From NCBI RefSeq assembly GCF_007855645.1, contig NZ_CP042261.1, positions 352,501 to 416,500 on the forward strand: a DNA stretch of 64,000 bases, read 5' to 3'. Under the pieces are notes generated by a model. It ran no database searches, was not told the origin of the DNA, and saw only the letters and a program-made list of their open reading frames with translations. The position numbers and the translations under genes were made by a program. This DNA comes from Qingshengfaniella alkalisoli. GTDB lineage: Bacteria; Pseudomonadota; Alphaproteobacteria; Rhodobacterales; Rhodobacteraceae. This document shows positions 1 through 10,680 of the stretch, one piece after another (the stretch's first letter is position 1; every line of letters begins with the position of its first letter).

Positions 1-1
1 G

Positions 2-834
<833 letters not shown>

Positions 835-835
<1 letters not shown>

Positions 836-1659
836 TGGCCGCTGCCGGGCAAACCCGCCGTTTCAACGGACGCCTCGTGGTGATGGTTTTGTACCTGACC
901 TTCCTGATGCTGCCGATCTATTGGCTCATCAATATGAGCCTGAAGACGAATACCGAGATCCTCAGCACCTTCTCGCTGTGGCCACGCAACCTGACCTTCG
1001 ACAATTACCGGACGATCCTCACCGATCCCAGCTGGTACATGGGCTACGTAAACAGCCTGATCTATGTTGTGATGAACACGGTCATTTCGATCGCCGTGGC
1101 ACTTCCGGCGGCCTATGCCTTCAGCCGGTACAACTTCATCGGGGACAAGCACCTGTTCTTCTGGCTGCTAACGAACCGGATGGCGCCGCCGGCGGTTTTC
1201 GCCTTGCCGGTTTTTCAGTTGTATTCATCGGTGGGACTGTTCGACACGCATATCGCCGTGGCGCTGGCGCATTGCCTGTTCAACGTGCCGCTGGCGGTGT
1301 GGATCCTGGAGGGTTTCATGCGCGGGGTCCCGAAGGAAATCGACGAGACCGCCTATATCGACGGCTATTCCTTCCCGCGCTTCTTCATTCGCATCTTCAT
1401 GCCCCTGATTGCGTCAGGCATAGGCGTTGCCGCGTTCTTCTGCTTCATGTTCTCATGGGTGGAATTGCTCCTGTCCCGCACGTTAACCACCGTGAACGCC
1501 AAACCGATTGCGGCGACGATGACACGGACGGTGTCTGCATCGGGGCTGGACTGGGGTGTTCTGGCGGCAGCGGGGGTTCTGACGATCGTGCCGGGTGCAC
1601 TCGTGATCTATTTCGTACGCAACTACATCGCCAAGGGCTTTGCCCTCGGGCGAGTGTGA
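835..1659 (+). CDS. glpQ: Glycerol-type ABC transporter permease GlpQ
   Basis: Second permease of the same importer, MalG/UgpE-like, 274 residues. About six hydrophobic helices are seen, with the EAA loop around DETAYIDGYSFPRFFIRIFM in the C-terminal half. I chose ATG 835, which shares its A with the glpP stop; a TTG one codon earlier is possible but would need no separate ribosome site either, since translation is coupled. It is followed after 10 bases by the DUF2160 gene, which has its own GAGGAG site. Substrate is inferred from gene order, not from the permease sequence itself, so other polyols remain possible. Confidence 0.85.
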
Positions 1660-1669
1660 GGAGGCTTTC

Positions 1670-1942
1670 ATGGCGTGGATGGCATGGACTTGGCCCACGG
1701 GGGTGTTCTTCGCGGTGATAGCAAGCCTGCTGGTGATCTTCACGATCCTTGCGATCCGTTATCCCGAAACACCGCGCATCGGTGTTCTAAGGATTGAAAC
1801 GACACGGGGGGATCGGCTGTTCATCACGTTGCTGGGGTCTGCCTTCATCAATCTGGCGTGGTTGGGATTGGTCGGAACAACGCAATGGGCCGCGTTGATA
1901 GTCTGCCTGATCTACGCCGCTGCAGTGTTTCGCTGGGTTTGA
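1670..1942 (+). CDS. DUF2160 small membrane protein of the glycerol transporter operon
   Basis: A 90-residue protein with three hydrophobic segments separated by a short charged stretch (RIETTRGDRLF). It matches the DUF2160 family that is regularly encoded between GlpQ and the binding protein in glycerol ABC operons; its biochemical role is unknown to me. ATG 1670 is preferred because GAGGAG lies about 7 bases upstream; a TTG at 1640 would overlap glpQ and adds a non-hydrophobic extension. It may be an accessory transmembrane subunit of the importer, by analogy with small extra subunits of other transporters, but that is inference. Confidence 0.8.
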   Translation: MAWMAWTWPTGVFFAVIASLLVIFTILAIRYPETPRIGVLRIETTRGDRLFITLLGSAFINLAWLGLVGTTQWAALIVCLIYAAAVFRWV

Positions 1943-2013
1943 CCGGCGAGGGACGGGCGTTCGGAACCGGCGCCCGCAAAGCCAAATCATTGGTTCTTTT
2001 GGGAGGAAGACAA

Positions 2014-3723
2014 ATGAAACTGAACTACAAATCGACAACTGCCGTGGGGCTTGCCTTGTCCCTGCTGTCGGCACCCGCCTTCGCGGGGATGGACGAGGCG
2101 CGCGCATTCCTCGATGACGAAATCGGCGATATGTCGGTCCTGTCGCGCGAGGAACAGGAAGCCGAGATGCAATGGTTCGTCGACGCGGCGCAGCCATTCG
2201 CGGGGACCGAAATCAAGGTCGTCTCGGAAACCATCACAACGCATGAATATGAAAGCCAGGTTCTCGCGCCTGCCTTCACAGCGATCACAGGCATTCAGGT
2301 TACCCATGACCTGATCGGCGAGGGCGACGTCGTGGAGAAGCTGCAAACGCAGATGCAGTCGGGCGAAAACGTCTATGACGCCTATGTCAATGACAGCGAC
2401 TTGATCGGCACGCATTGGCGTTATCAGCAGGTGCGCAACCTGACCGACTGGATGGCGAACGAGGGGGCGGATGTCACCAATCCGGGCCTTGATCTGGATG
2501 ACTTCATCGGGACAGAGTTCACCACGGCACCGGACGGGAAGCTCTACCAGCTGCCGGATCAGCAATTCGCGAACCTTTATTGGTTCCGCTACGATTGGTT
2601 CACCGATCCCGACATCATGGCGGAGTTTGAAGAACAATACGGTTACGAGTTGGGTGTCCCCGTCAACTGGACGGCCTATGAAGATATCGCGGAGTTCTTT
2701 ACAGGCAAGAACATCGACGGCCAGGAAATCTATGGCAACATGGATTACGGCAAGAAGGACCCCTCCCTCGGCTGGCGCTACACCGATGCGTGGATGTCGA
2801 TGGCAGGAATGGGCGATGTGGGTGAACCAAACGGTTTGCCGGTTGATGAATGGGGCATTCGTGTAAACGAAAACTCGCAACCCGTCGGTGCGTGCGTGGA
2901 ACGAGGCGGCGCGGCCAACTCGCCCGCGGCTGTCTATGCGGTCAACAAGGCGATTGACTGGCTGCAGAACTATTCGCCGCCCGCGGCTCAGGGGATGACC
3001 TTCTCCGAGGCCGGGCCGGTGCCTGCACAGGGCAACATCGCGCAGCAGATGTTCATGTACACGACCTTCGTCGCCTCGCTGGTGGAACCCGACCTGCCGG
3101 TCATGAACGAGGACGGCACGCCGAAATGGCGCCTCGCACCCAGCCCGCACGGCGCCTACTGGGAAGAAGGCATGAAGGTTGGTTACCAGGATGTGGGGTC
3201 GTGGACGTTGATGAAATCGACGCCCGAGGACCGCGCCAAGGCCGCATGGCTTTACGCGCAGTTCGTGACGTCCAAGACGGTCGATGTGAAGAAGTCCCAT
3301 GTCGGCTTGACGCTGATCCGCGAAAGCTCGATCCAGCATGACAGCTTTACGGAACGCGCGCCGAAACTGGGCGGCCTGGTCGAGTTCTACCGCTCGCCCG
3401 CCCGCACCCAGTGGTCGCCGACCGGAACGAACGTGCCGGATTATCCGAAACTCGCGCAGCTCTGGTGGCAGAATATCGGCGATGCGATGTCGGGTGCGAA
3501 GTCCACGCAGGATGCGCTCGACAGCCTGTGCGCCGATATGGAGCAGGTGCTGGAACGCCTGGAACGCGCGGGTATCCAGGGCGATATCGGGCCGGTCATG
3601 AATGAGCAGCAGGATGCTGAATACTGGCTGGAACAGCCGGGTTCGCCGAAGCCGAAACTTGACAACGAAGACCCCGATCCGATCACCGTCAGCTACGACG
3701 AACTGATCGCGTCGTGGCAGTAA
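2014..3723 (+). CDS. glpV: Glycerol-type ABC transporter substrate-binding protein GlpV
   Basis: Periplasmic solute-binding protein of family 1 (SBP_bac_1-like), 569 residues, larger than typical CUT1 binding proteins (about 430) but the usual size for the GlpV glycerol group. ATG 2014 follows GGAGGAAG by 4-5 bases and begins a clear Sec signal peptide (residues 1-24, cleavage expected after APAFA). The longer frame to the left (from 1858) lacks a ribosome site and a signal. The gene ends the operon and is followed at once by a strong stem-loop (3735-3762). Family placement is firm; glycerol as the ligand is inferred from the operon and length. Confidence 0.85.
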   Translation: MKLNYKSTTAVGLALSLLSAPAFAGMDEARAFLDDEIGDMSVLSREEQEAEMQWFVDAAQPFAGTEIKVVSETITTHEYESQVLAPAFTAITGIQVTHDLIGEGDVVEKLQTQMQSGENVYDAYVNDSDLIGTHWRYQQVRNLTDWMANEGADVTNPGLDLDDFIGTEFTTAPDGKLYQLPDQQFANLYWFRYDWFTDPDIMAEFEEQYGYELGVPVNWTAYEDIAEFFTGKNIDGQEIYGNMDYGKKDPSLGWRYTDAWMSMAGMGDVGEPNGLPVDEWGIRVNENSQPVGACVERGGAANSPAAVYAVNKAIDWLQNYSPPAAQGMTFSEAGPVPAQGNIAQQMFMYTTFVASLVEPDLPVMNEDGTPKWRLAPSPHGAYWEEGMKVGYQDVGSWTLMKSTPEDRAKAAWLYAQFVTSKTVDVKKSHVGLTLIRESSIQHDSFTERAPKLGGLVEFYRSPARTQWSPTGTNVPDYPKLAQLWWQNIGDAMSGAKSTQDALDSLCADMEQVLERLERAGIQGDIGPVMNEQQDAEYWLEQPGSPKPKLDNEDPDPITVSYDELIASWQ

Positions 3724-3734
3724 GCTAAGCGACT

Positions 3735-3762
3735 TGGCCCGACCGTTGAGACGGTCGGGCCA
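3735..3762. terminator. Stem-loop between glpV and the copper chaperone gene
   Basis: Perfect 12-bp inverted repeat (TGGCCCGACCGT / ACGGTCGGGCCA) with a TGAG loop, lying between two convergent stops (3723 and 3769). It has no long T-run on either side, so it may act as a bidirectional, partly Rho-assisted terminator or as a 3'-end stabiliser. Confidence 0.75.
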
Positions 3763-3768
3763 GCGTCA

Positions 3769-4245
3769 TCAATGCGCATGGTGGCTGTGTCCGTCGCTAC
3801 CATCGCGTTCTTCGATCTTGAACTCGACGGTGACTTCGCCCGCGTTCTCGAAGACGAGCGTGCCGGGGAAGCTTTCGACATCTTCGAGTTGGCCGTTTTC
3901 CAGCCCCATGAACATGACGTGATAGCCGCCCGGCGCAAGGTCTACGGTCTCTCCAGCCGGGATCAGGATGCCGTGTTCCTGATGCATCATCTTCATAACG
4001 CCGTCGACTTCTTCGCTTTTGTGAAGCTGGGAGACCGGAAAATCGGCTTCGACCTCAATCAAGCGATCGTCGTTAGCGCCGGAGTTGGTGATCGTCATGA
4101 AGCCGGCGGCGGTTTTGGCCGTGGTCGGCACCTCGAAGGTGTAGGGATGATCGATCCTCAGGCTGTCTTTCTCGTATTCATGGCTGAGAGCAGGTACTGC
4201 GAATGCGGCGAAACCAGTCGCCAGGATAAGAGATTTCTTGAGCAT
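3769..4245 (-). CDS. PCu(A)C-family periplasmic copper chaperone
   Basis: A 158-residue exported copper chaperone of the PCu(A)C family, which delivers Cu(I) to the CuA or CuB centres of cytochrome c oxidase. The family motif H(M)X10MX21HXM is intact: His75, Met87, His109 and Met111, counted from ATG 4245. Residues 1-20 form a signal peptide. The C-terminus ends in a His-rich tail (DGSDGHSHHAH) that could add metal affinity. A longer frame to 4356 is possible but has no signal at its N-terminus, so 4245 is preferred. The small exported gene 67 bases upstream is probably co-transcribed. Confidence 0.9.
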   Translation of the reverse strand: MLKKSLILATGFAAFAVPALSHEYEKDSLRIDHPYTFEVPTTAKTAAGFMTITNSGANDDRLIEVEADFPVSQLHKSEEVDGVMKMMHQEHGILIPAGETVDLAPGGYHVMFMGLENGQLEDVESFPGTLVFENAGEVTVEFKIEERDGSDGHSHHAH

Positions 4246-4312
4246 TTTCTGTCCGTTTGTTGATGATCTTGCATGCCTGTGCCGACGCTGGCAGGGCGAT
4301 TTCAGAAGAACA

Positions 4313-4663
4313 TCAAAGAGGCGGACCCCGCGCCCAGGCAGGCCCTGCCGCTTCACTATCTATCCACTGCGAACGCGTGAACGGGTATCGCCGCTCTAGA
4401 GGCCGCCATTGTACATACTCGGAAACGGGGGCGATGGCTGTGTCAGCGACATGAAGAAACGCGCACTTGTCGAACTTCGCATTGGCTTGGACGGGGGTTC
4501 CGTCCTCGGAAATGAGGATCGTTTCCAGCCCTTCACCCGTACAGATCACGACCATGCGGGCGCCAAACAGGCCTGTCGAAGCCAAGGCAGCACCTACGCG
4601 CGGCAGCAAAATGCTGAGCACCAGCGCGGCGATGGCCAATATCTTGAACAGGCGAGTCGTCAT
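4313..4663 (-). CDS. Small secreted or membrane-anchored protein next to the PCu(A)C gene
   Basis: A 116-residue protein with an N-terminal hydrophobic helix (signal peptide or anchor, residues about 4-27) and a short mature part containing two cysteines (VICTGEG and KFDKCAFLHVAD). I do not recognise it with certainty; it resembles short copper-associated proteins of the DUF2946 kind, but the Cys-rich C-terminal motif of that family is not clearly present. ATG 4663 is chosen because it begins the hydrophobic helix. It lies upstream of, and in the same direction as, the PCu(A)C chaperone, which suggests a shared role in copper delivery. Confidence 0.6.
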   Translation of the reverse strand: MTTRLFKILAIAALVLSILLPRVGAALASTGLFGARMVVICTGEGLETILISEDGTPVQANAKFDKCAFLHVADTAIAPVSEYVQWRPLERRYPFTRSQWIDSEAAGPAWARGPPL

Positions 4664-4756
4664 AGGCGGGCTATAATCGGTCCGGGCTGGCAGCGAAAGC
4701 GGCAGCTTGCCGCAAGATGCCGTGGAACGCATTTCCTCTAGCGCAGTTGTAGTGAT

Positions 4757-5404
4757 ATGCGTTCGGCAGGAGTTCCAATATTGCTCAATAACAGCCAGTC
4801 ATCCGTTCAGCCGGCGCCAGAGGTGGATTTACCTCAGTCGCTCGACCAATTGCTTGATTGTCTCGATCGTGCGGCTGATCAAGAAGACGTGTCGTTCGGC
4901 GATATGATCGAAGCTGTAGGAGAACGGTCCTTCGCGCCCGTTCTTCTGGTCCCGGCGTTGGCTGTAGTTACACCTCTGAGCGGAATTCCCCTATTTTCCA
5001 GCCTTTGTGGGATATCCATCGCGCTGGTGTCGTTGCAAAGCCTTTTGGGACGGCGGCATTTGTGGCTGCCAGACTGGATCACGTCGCGCTCCACCAAAGG
5101 GCAACGCGTCCGCAATGCGATTGACTGGATGCGAAAACCTGCGCGGTGGCTCGACAGCATCTCTCGTGACAGGTTGACCCTTCTGGTCCGTCGACCGTCG
5201 TCTTGGGTCGTGTTCGTGCTGTGCCTCATATGCGGGGCGCTGATGCCATTTCTTGAGCTTGTTCCGTTCAGCTCATCTATCTTGGGTGGCGCGGTCAGCC
5301 TGTTTGCATTTGCCATCTTGGTAGGTGACGGGCTGATTGCCGTGCTGGCCTGCCTGTTTGTCATGGCAGGGTTTTCAGTCCCCTATCTCGTTTTCGCCAC
5401 TTGA
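4757..5404 (+). CDS. ExoD-family membrane protein
   Basis: A 215-residue integral membrane protein of the ExoD family (exopolysaccharide synthesis, PF06055). Typical features are the soluble N-terminus with a SLDQLLDCLDRA helix, the GERSFAPVLLVPAL segment, the basic middle region and a C-terminal pair of long hydrophobic helices. The biochemical function of ExoD proteins is poorly understood; in Sinorhizobium exoD mutants are affected in exopolysaccharide and alkali tolerance. The ATG at 4757 has no obvious ribosome site, whereas a TTG at 4781 has AGGAG 8 bases upstream, so the real start may be 4781. It is convergent with the dehydrogenase gene, with a stem-loop between. Confidence 0.75.
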   Translation: MRSAGVPILLNNSQSSVQPAPEVDLPQSLDQLLDCLDRAADQEDVSFGDMIEAVGERSFAPVLLVPALAVVTPLSGIPLFSSLCGISIALVSLQSLLGRRHLWLPDWITSRSTKGQRVRNAIDWMRKPARWLDSISRDRLTLLVRRPSSWVVFVLCLICGALMPFLELVPFSSSILGGAVSLFAFAILVGDGLIAVLACLFVMAGFSVPYLVFAT

Positions 5405-5407
5405 AGA

Positions 5408-5426
5408 GGCCGGGCTACGCCCGGCC
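5408..5426. terminator. Stem-loop between exoD-like and dehydrogenase genes
   Basis: Perfect 8-bp GC stem (GGCCGGGC / GCCCGGCC) with a 3-nt loop, in the 29-bp gap between two convergent stop codons. No T-run, so termination strength is uncertain. Confidence 0.6.
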
Positions 5427-5433
5427 GGATCAG

Positions 5434-6358
<925 letters not shown>

Positions 6359-6359
<1 letters not shown>

Positions 6360-8101
6360 CAGTGCGAATCCCGTGCGACGGCGTTACCGCGACACCCTTT
6401 GAGGAAGTCGAAATCCGCGCCGGTATCCGCGCCTTCGACATGGTCGTGATACATCTGGGCATAGCCCCCATGTGGACGTTCCACGGGCGGTGTCCAGTCA
6501 GCCAGTCGCGCCCGAAGCTCTTCCTCCGAGATGTCGAGATGTAAGCGCCGGTTCGGTACGTCCAATTCAATCATGTCGCCGGTGCGGACGACCGCCAAGG
6601 GGCCACCGCGCGCGGCTTCAGGTGCCGTGTGCAGAACAACCGTCCCGTACGCGGTGCCTGACATCCGTGCGTCAGAAATACGAACCATGTCGGTGATGCC
6701 CTTTTGCAGAATCTTGGGCGGCAGGCCCATGTTGCCCACCTCGGCCATGCCTGGATACCCGCGCGGCCCGCAATACTTCATAACCATGACACAGTTCTCG
6801 TCGATATCGAGATCCGGGTCGTTAATGCGGGCCTTGTAATCGTCGATGTCTTCGAACACGACGGCGCGGCCCTTGTGCTGGAGCAGATGCTCTGACGCGG
6901 CGGAAGGCTTCAGTACCGCCCCGTCCGGCGCGAGATTGCCGCGCAGAACGGCGATGCCACCCGATTGCGTCAGCGCCTTGTCGACGGGCAGGATGACCTC
7001 CTCGTTCCAGTTGCGGACGTCCTTCACCTCATCCCAGATGCCGCCGCCGGACACGGTGATCGCATCCTTATTCAGATGCCCGGATTCACCCAGATGCTTG
7101 ATAATGACAGGCAGGCCACCGGCATAGAAGAATTCTTCCATCAGGTACTTGCCCGAAGGCATCAGGTTCACGATGGTCGGAATATCGCGTCCCAGTCGAT
7201 CCCAATCATCGAGCGTCAGGTCGATCCCGACTCGCCCCGCAATCGCCAGCAGGTGGACGACCGCGTTGGTGGACCCGCCGATCGCGCCATTGGTCCGAAT
7301 GGCGTTCTCGAAGGCTTCCCTGGTCAGGATGTCGGATGGCTTCAGGTCGTCCTTGACCATGTCCACGATGCGGCGTCCCGACAGATGTGCCATGACGCGG
7401 CGACGGGAATCGACTGCGGGGATCGCCGCATTGCCCGAGAGCGCCATGCCAAGTGCTTCAACCATGCTGGCCATGGTGGATGCAGTGCCCATCGTGTTGC
7501 AGGTGCCGGTCGAGCGGCTCATTGCGGCTTCGGCTTCCACGAAGTCGTCGCTCGACATCTCGCCCGCGCGGACGGCTTCGGAGAATTTCCAAAGATGGGT
7601 GCCGGAGCCAACGCGCTCGCCACGGAACCAACCATTCAGCATTGGTCCGCCGGAGACCATGATCGTCGGCAGGTCACAGGATGCCGCCCCCATAAGCAGT
7701 GACGGCGTGGTCTTGTCGCAGCCCACCAGCAGCACGCAGCCATCGATCGGCTGTCCGCGGATCGTTTCCTCTACCGTAAGGGCGGCGAGGTTGCGGTACA
7801 TCATCGCGGTGGGACGATAGGTGTTTTCGGAGGCGGAGAAGACCGGCACCTCGACCGGGAAGCCACCAGCTTCCCAGATACCCGCTTTGACACGTTCCGC
7901 CAATTCGCGCAGGTGCCCGTTGCATGGTGTCAGATCAGACCATGTGTTCAGGATGCCGATGATCGGGCGACCGTCGAACAGATCATGCGGCCAGCCTTGA
8001 TTTTTTAGCCAGCCACGGTGATAAATCTGGTCCTTGGAAGTACCGTGATACCATTCTTGCGAGCGCAGTTTGCGGGGCCAAGGGGCTGGCTTGAACGTCA
8101 T
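6359..8101 (-). CDS. IlvD/EDD-family aldonate dehydratase, probably L-arabinonate dehydratase
   Basis: A 580-residue [Fe-S] dehydratase that removes water from a sugar acid to give a 2-keto-3-deoxy acid. The cluster ligands are visible as Cys60 (TPCNGH), Cys128 (VGCDKT) and Cys201 (GTCNTMGT), with the following Lys130 matching the carbamylated magnesium-binding lysine; these positions are one residue off those of the characterised Rhizobium L-arabinonate dehydratase, and the length is nearly the same. The pairing with a sugar 1-dehydrogenase supports the oxidative pentose or galactose route. D-xylonate or D-fuconate as substrate cannot be excluded. It is divergent from a FadR-type regulator, which probably controls it. 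Confidence 0.85.
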
Positions 8102-8223
8102 TGTGCAACCTTGTCGTTGATGTCGGGACGCATCGATGGGCCGACCATACTATTCCGGCACTGGCACTGCGTTTGCATATCGTGCACTGATCGGCTCATT
8201 GGCGTGTGTCCTCGTGAAATCTT

Positions 8224-8236
8224 TTTGTCTGACAAA
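8224..8236. promoter_or_regulatory. Candidate operator TTTGTCTGACAAA
   Basis: Perfect 13-bp palindrome (6-bp arms around a central T) in the 260-bp region between the divergent dehydratase and FadR-type regulator genes. Its size and symmetry fit a GntR/FadR-family operator; binding by the adjacent regulator is inference. An 11/13 imperfect copy occurs at 13257-13269, upstream of xylR. Confidence 0.5.
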
Positions 8237-8270
8237 TGAACATCAACCTGTTATGTAGTCCAAAGTCAAT

Positions 8271-8309
8271 CCACGACACATAAAAAGTACGACTTTTTAT
8301 GTGTCGTGG
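8271..8309. promoter_or_regulatory. Perfect 18-bp inverted repeat upstream of the FadR-type regulator
   Basis: Two 18-bp arms (left 8271-8288, starting CCACGACACATAAAAAGT; right 8292-8309) separated by ACG. It lies 53 bases before the regulator's likely start, within its promoter or leader. It could be an operator for a dimeric regulator, a cruciform-forming site, or an RNA hairpin in the leader. There is no T-run after it, which argues against a simple terminator. Confidence 0.6.
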
Positions 8310-8361
8310 TGACACATGCACAGGAGCAGACCGGGTTTTGACGAAAGAAGAAACGACACGC

Positions 8362-9120
8362 ATGACGGTAGGGCGCATTCCCGTTCCTCATTTCGAGACG
8401 CGATCTCCAAGACGCATTCACGGTGAAATTGCTGAATTCCTTGGCTGCCATATCGTCTGCGGAGACTATGCTCCTGGTGATGCATTGCCGGGTGAAGTGT
8501 CCTTTTGTGAAGATGCGGGTGTGTCGCGATCGGCCTATCGGGAGGCTGTCCGCATGGTCGCGGCCAAGGGCCTGATCGTCAGTCGTCCGCGCACCGGAAC
8601 GCGGGTAGCACCGCGCGAAAACTGGAATTTCCTCGACCCGGACATGGTGCGATGGTTCTTCCAGATCGATCCGCCGCCTGACTATTTCATTGAAGGTCTG
8701 TTCGAGTTGCGAGCAATCATGGAGCCTGCCGCGGCTGAGCTGGCGGCGTTGCGGCGCACGGACGCGCATCTGGAAACCTTCGAAGCTGCGCTGAATGGAA
8801 TGAAGCATCACTCCCGCATGTCGCCTGAATGGCGGGAGGCTGATCAAACCTTCCATCGGACCTTGTTGGAGGCGACTGGAAACGACGTGTTGATGAGCCT
8901 TGCTAGCGGTATCTGCGCGGCGGTGAACTGGACCACGGATTACAAATATCGGAATCTGCCGGAGCCGCGTGATCCGGTGGGCGAACACCTCGATGTATAT
9001 GGATGCATTGTGGCGAGGGATGCGGAGGGCGCGCGGGCGATCATGACCAAGCTGGTGCGCTTGGCGTTGGAAGATACCTCGCAGGCATCTGCGTTCAAGT
9101 CTGTGACACGAGACAACTAG
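8362..9120 (+). CDS. FadR/GntR-family transcriptional regulator
   Basis: A 252-residue DNA-binding regulator with an N-terminal winged helix (about residues 12-75; LPGEVSFCEDAGVSRSAYREA is in the recognition region) and a C-terminal FCD ligand domain with conserved histidines (FHRTLLEATGN and GEHLDVYG) that usually bind a metal and a sugar acid or organic acid. ATG 8362 is preferred; a TTG at 8338 with AGGAG 11 bases upstream is an alternative. An ATG at 8299 lies inside the perfect palindrome and is unlikely. Its divergent position beside the dehydratase suggests that it represses the sugar-acid genes. Confidence 0.85.
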   Translation: MTVGRIPVPHFETRSPRRIHGEIAEFLGCHIVCGDYAPGDALPGEVSFCEDAGVSRSAYREAVRMVAAKGLIVSRPRTGTRVAPRENWNFLDPDMVRWFFQIDPPPDYFIEGLFELRAIMEPAAAELAALRRTDAHLETFEAALNGMKHHSRMSPEWREADQTFHRTLLEATGNDVLMSLASGICAAVNWTTDYKYRNLPEPRDPVGEHLDVYGCIVARDAEGARAIMTKLVRLALEDTSQASAFKSVTRDN

Positions 9121-9123
9121 CGG

Positions 9124-9870
9124 ATGCCGGTATTGGACTATTCTGCGGTAGCGGTCGTCGTATTCGCGTTGGCCATGGGCGGTACGCTCAAAGGGGCCAC
9201 GGGAATGGGAGCTCCGCTGATGGCTATCCCGATCATGGCCAGCCAGTTCGACGTCAGGCTGGCGGTCGTCATCATGGTGATCCCAAGTATCGTGACGAAT
9301 GTGGTGCAGCTTTGGCAGTACCGTCGACATCTTCTGCCCGGAGGTTTCTCGCGCCGTTACGCGATTGGGGGTGCGGCAGGTGCCCTTTTGGGAACGGCGT
9401 TGCTGGCCTACTTGCCGGAACGGGCCTTGTCACTTGGACTTGGTACGGCGGTCGTGGCCTACATTGCGCTGCGCCTTTCCCGTCCCGATCTGAAACTGCC
9501 GTTCGAGACAGCGCTGAAATTCAGTGTTCCCGCTGGTGTCAGTGCCGGTGTGCTACAAGGCGCGTCGGGGATATCTGCCCCCGTGTCGGTGACCTATCTG
9601 AATGCGATGCGACTGGATCGTGCGACGTTCGTGGCAAGCGTTTCTGTCATCTTCATGGCCATGGCGTCATTGCAGGTGCCATCACTAATCTGGTTCGGAT
9701 TGCTCGACTGGCATCGCTTCTGGCTCAGTTGTTTCGCAGTTATACCGCTGCTTCTGTTCATGCCGGTCGGGGAAAGGATCGCTCGGCGCATTTCACCAAA
9801 AGTGTTCGACAGGCTGATCCTCGTTGTTCTCGCGCTTCTTGCGGCGCGCCTGATCTGGAGTTCGCTCTAA
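9124..9870 (+). CDS. TSUP (TauE/SafE)-family membrane transporter
   Basis: A 248-residue inner-membrane protein with about eight hydrophobic helices and the two-fold repeat of the TauE/SafE sulfite/organic-anion exporter family (GGTLKGATGMGAPL near the N-terminus, GVLQGASGISAPVSV in the second half). The start lies 4 bases after the regulator's stop, so the two are probably translationally coupled. Substrates of this family include sulfite, sulfoacetate and other organic anions; here export or uptake of a sugar acid or related anion would fit the neighbours, but this is inference. Confidence 0.8.
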   Translation: MPVLDYSAVAVVVFALAMGGTLKGATGMGAPLMAIPIMASQFDVRLAVVIMVIPSIVTNVVQLWQYRRHLLPGGFSRRYAIGGAAGALLGTALLAYLPERALSLGLGTAVVAYIALRLSRPDLKLPFETALKFSVPAGVSAGVLQGASGISAPVSVTYLNAMRLDRATFVASVSVIFMAMASLQVPSLIWFGLLDWHRFWLSCFAVIPLLLFMPVGERIARRISPKVFDRLILVVLALLAARLIWSSL

Positions 9871-9874
9871 CGAA

Positions 9875-9906
9875 GACAGGGCAGCCCGTCACCGAGCCGC
9901 CCTGTC
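9875..9906. terminator. Stem-loop between TSUP gene and xylG
   Basis: An 8-bp perfect stem (GACAGGGC / GCCCTGTC) with a GC-rich 16-nt loop between two convergent stops. Probably a bidirectional terminator; no clear T-run. Confidence 0.6.
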
Positions 9907-9927
9907 AATCTCTGCGATTTGCAAGAC

Positions 9928-10680
9928 TTATTCGGCGTTCTCGTGCGGGTGTTTGCCGAGAATGATCATGCTGAGCAGATCATCATCGGTGACATCCTTA
10001 ACATCCACCGTTCCGACAAGCTTGCCGTTCTTCATGACGCTCGCCCTATCGCACAGTTCCATGACGTCGTGAACGTCGTGGCTGATCAGGAAAATGCCGA
10101 TCCCTTCAGCCTTGAGCTGCTTGATCAGTTCCGACACCATCTGCGTCTCGTGTGGACCCAGCGCCGCGGTCGGTTCGTCCATGATCAGGATGCGGGCGTT
10201 GAAGTAAACTGCACGTGCAATCGCGACAGACTGACGCTGACCGCCGGACAAGGCCGAAACCGGTTCCGCAAATTTCCGGAAGTTCGGGTTGAGGCGCGCC
10301 ATGATCTTGCGTGTCTCGGCTTCCATCGCGTCGTCATCGACGAATCCCAACGGTGTTACCAACTCGCGCCCCAGAAACAGGTTCGAGGCCGCATCGAGGT
10401 TATCGGCCAGCGCAAGCGTCTGGTAAATCGTCTCGATGTTGTAGGCGCGTGCGTCGCGCGGGTTGTTGATCGTGGCCTTTTCGCCATCGATATAGATCTC
10501 ACCGCTATCGGCTTTGTAGGCACCTGACAGGATCTTGATAAGCGTGGATTTGCCAGCTCCGTTGTGGCCCAGAAGACCCACGACTTCACCCGGTTTCAGG
10601 TCGACGCTGACATGATCAACGGCGTGCACCCCGCCGAACGAGATGCAAATGTCGCGCATTTCGACAAGTGGCGTGGTCAT
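9928..10680 (-). CDS. xylG: D-xylose ABC transporter ATP-binding protein XylG
   Basis: A 250-residue ATPase of the CUT2 sugar importer class. Walker [10 protein letters not shown] (residues 38-46), signature LSGGQRQS (144-151), Walker B ILIMDEP (164-170) and the switch histidine (LISHDVHD) are intact. It has one nucleotide-binding domain, unlike the about 500-residue tandem XylG of E. coli; the single-domain form is usual in alphaproteobacterial CUT2 systems and would act as a homodimer. The start overlaps the permease stop by 4 bases (ATGA). The xylose assignment comes from XylF and the xylAB/xylR neighbours. Confidence 0.85.
   Translation of the reverse strand: MTTPLVEMRDICISFGGVHAVDHVSVDLKPGEVVGLLGHNGAGKSTLIKILSGAYKADSGEIYIDGEKATINNPRDARAYNIETIYQTLALADNLDAASNLFLGRELVTPLGFVDDDAMEAETRKIMARLNPNFRKFAEPVSALSGGQRQSVAIARAVYFNARILIMDEPTAALGPHETQMVSELIKQLKAEGIGIFLISHDVHDVMELCDRASVMKNGKLVGTVDVKDVTDDDLLSMIILGKHPHENAE

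Noticed and set aside
1987-3339. 450-codon open frame antisense to glpV
   Set aside because: Shadow of GC-rich codon use; no ribosome site, no signal or family likeness, and glpV is clearly coding.
8299-8361. Longer N-terminus for the FadR-type regulator starting at ATG 8299
   Set aside because: The ATG is inside the perfect palindrome and has no ribosome site; starts at 8338 or 8362 are better.
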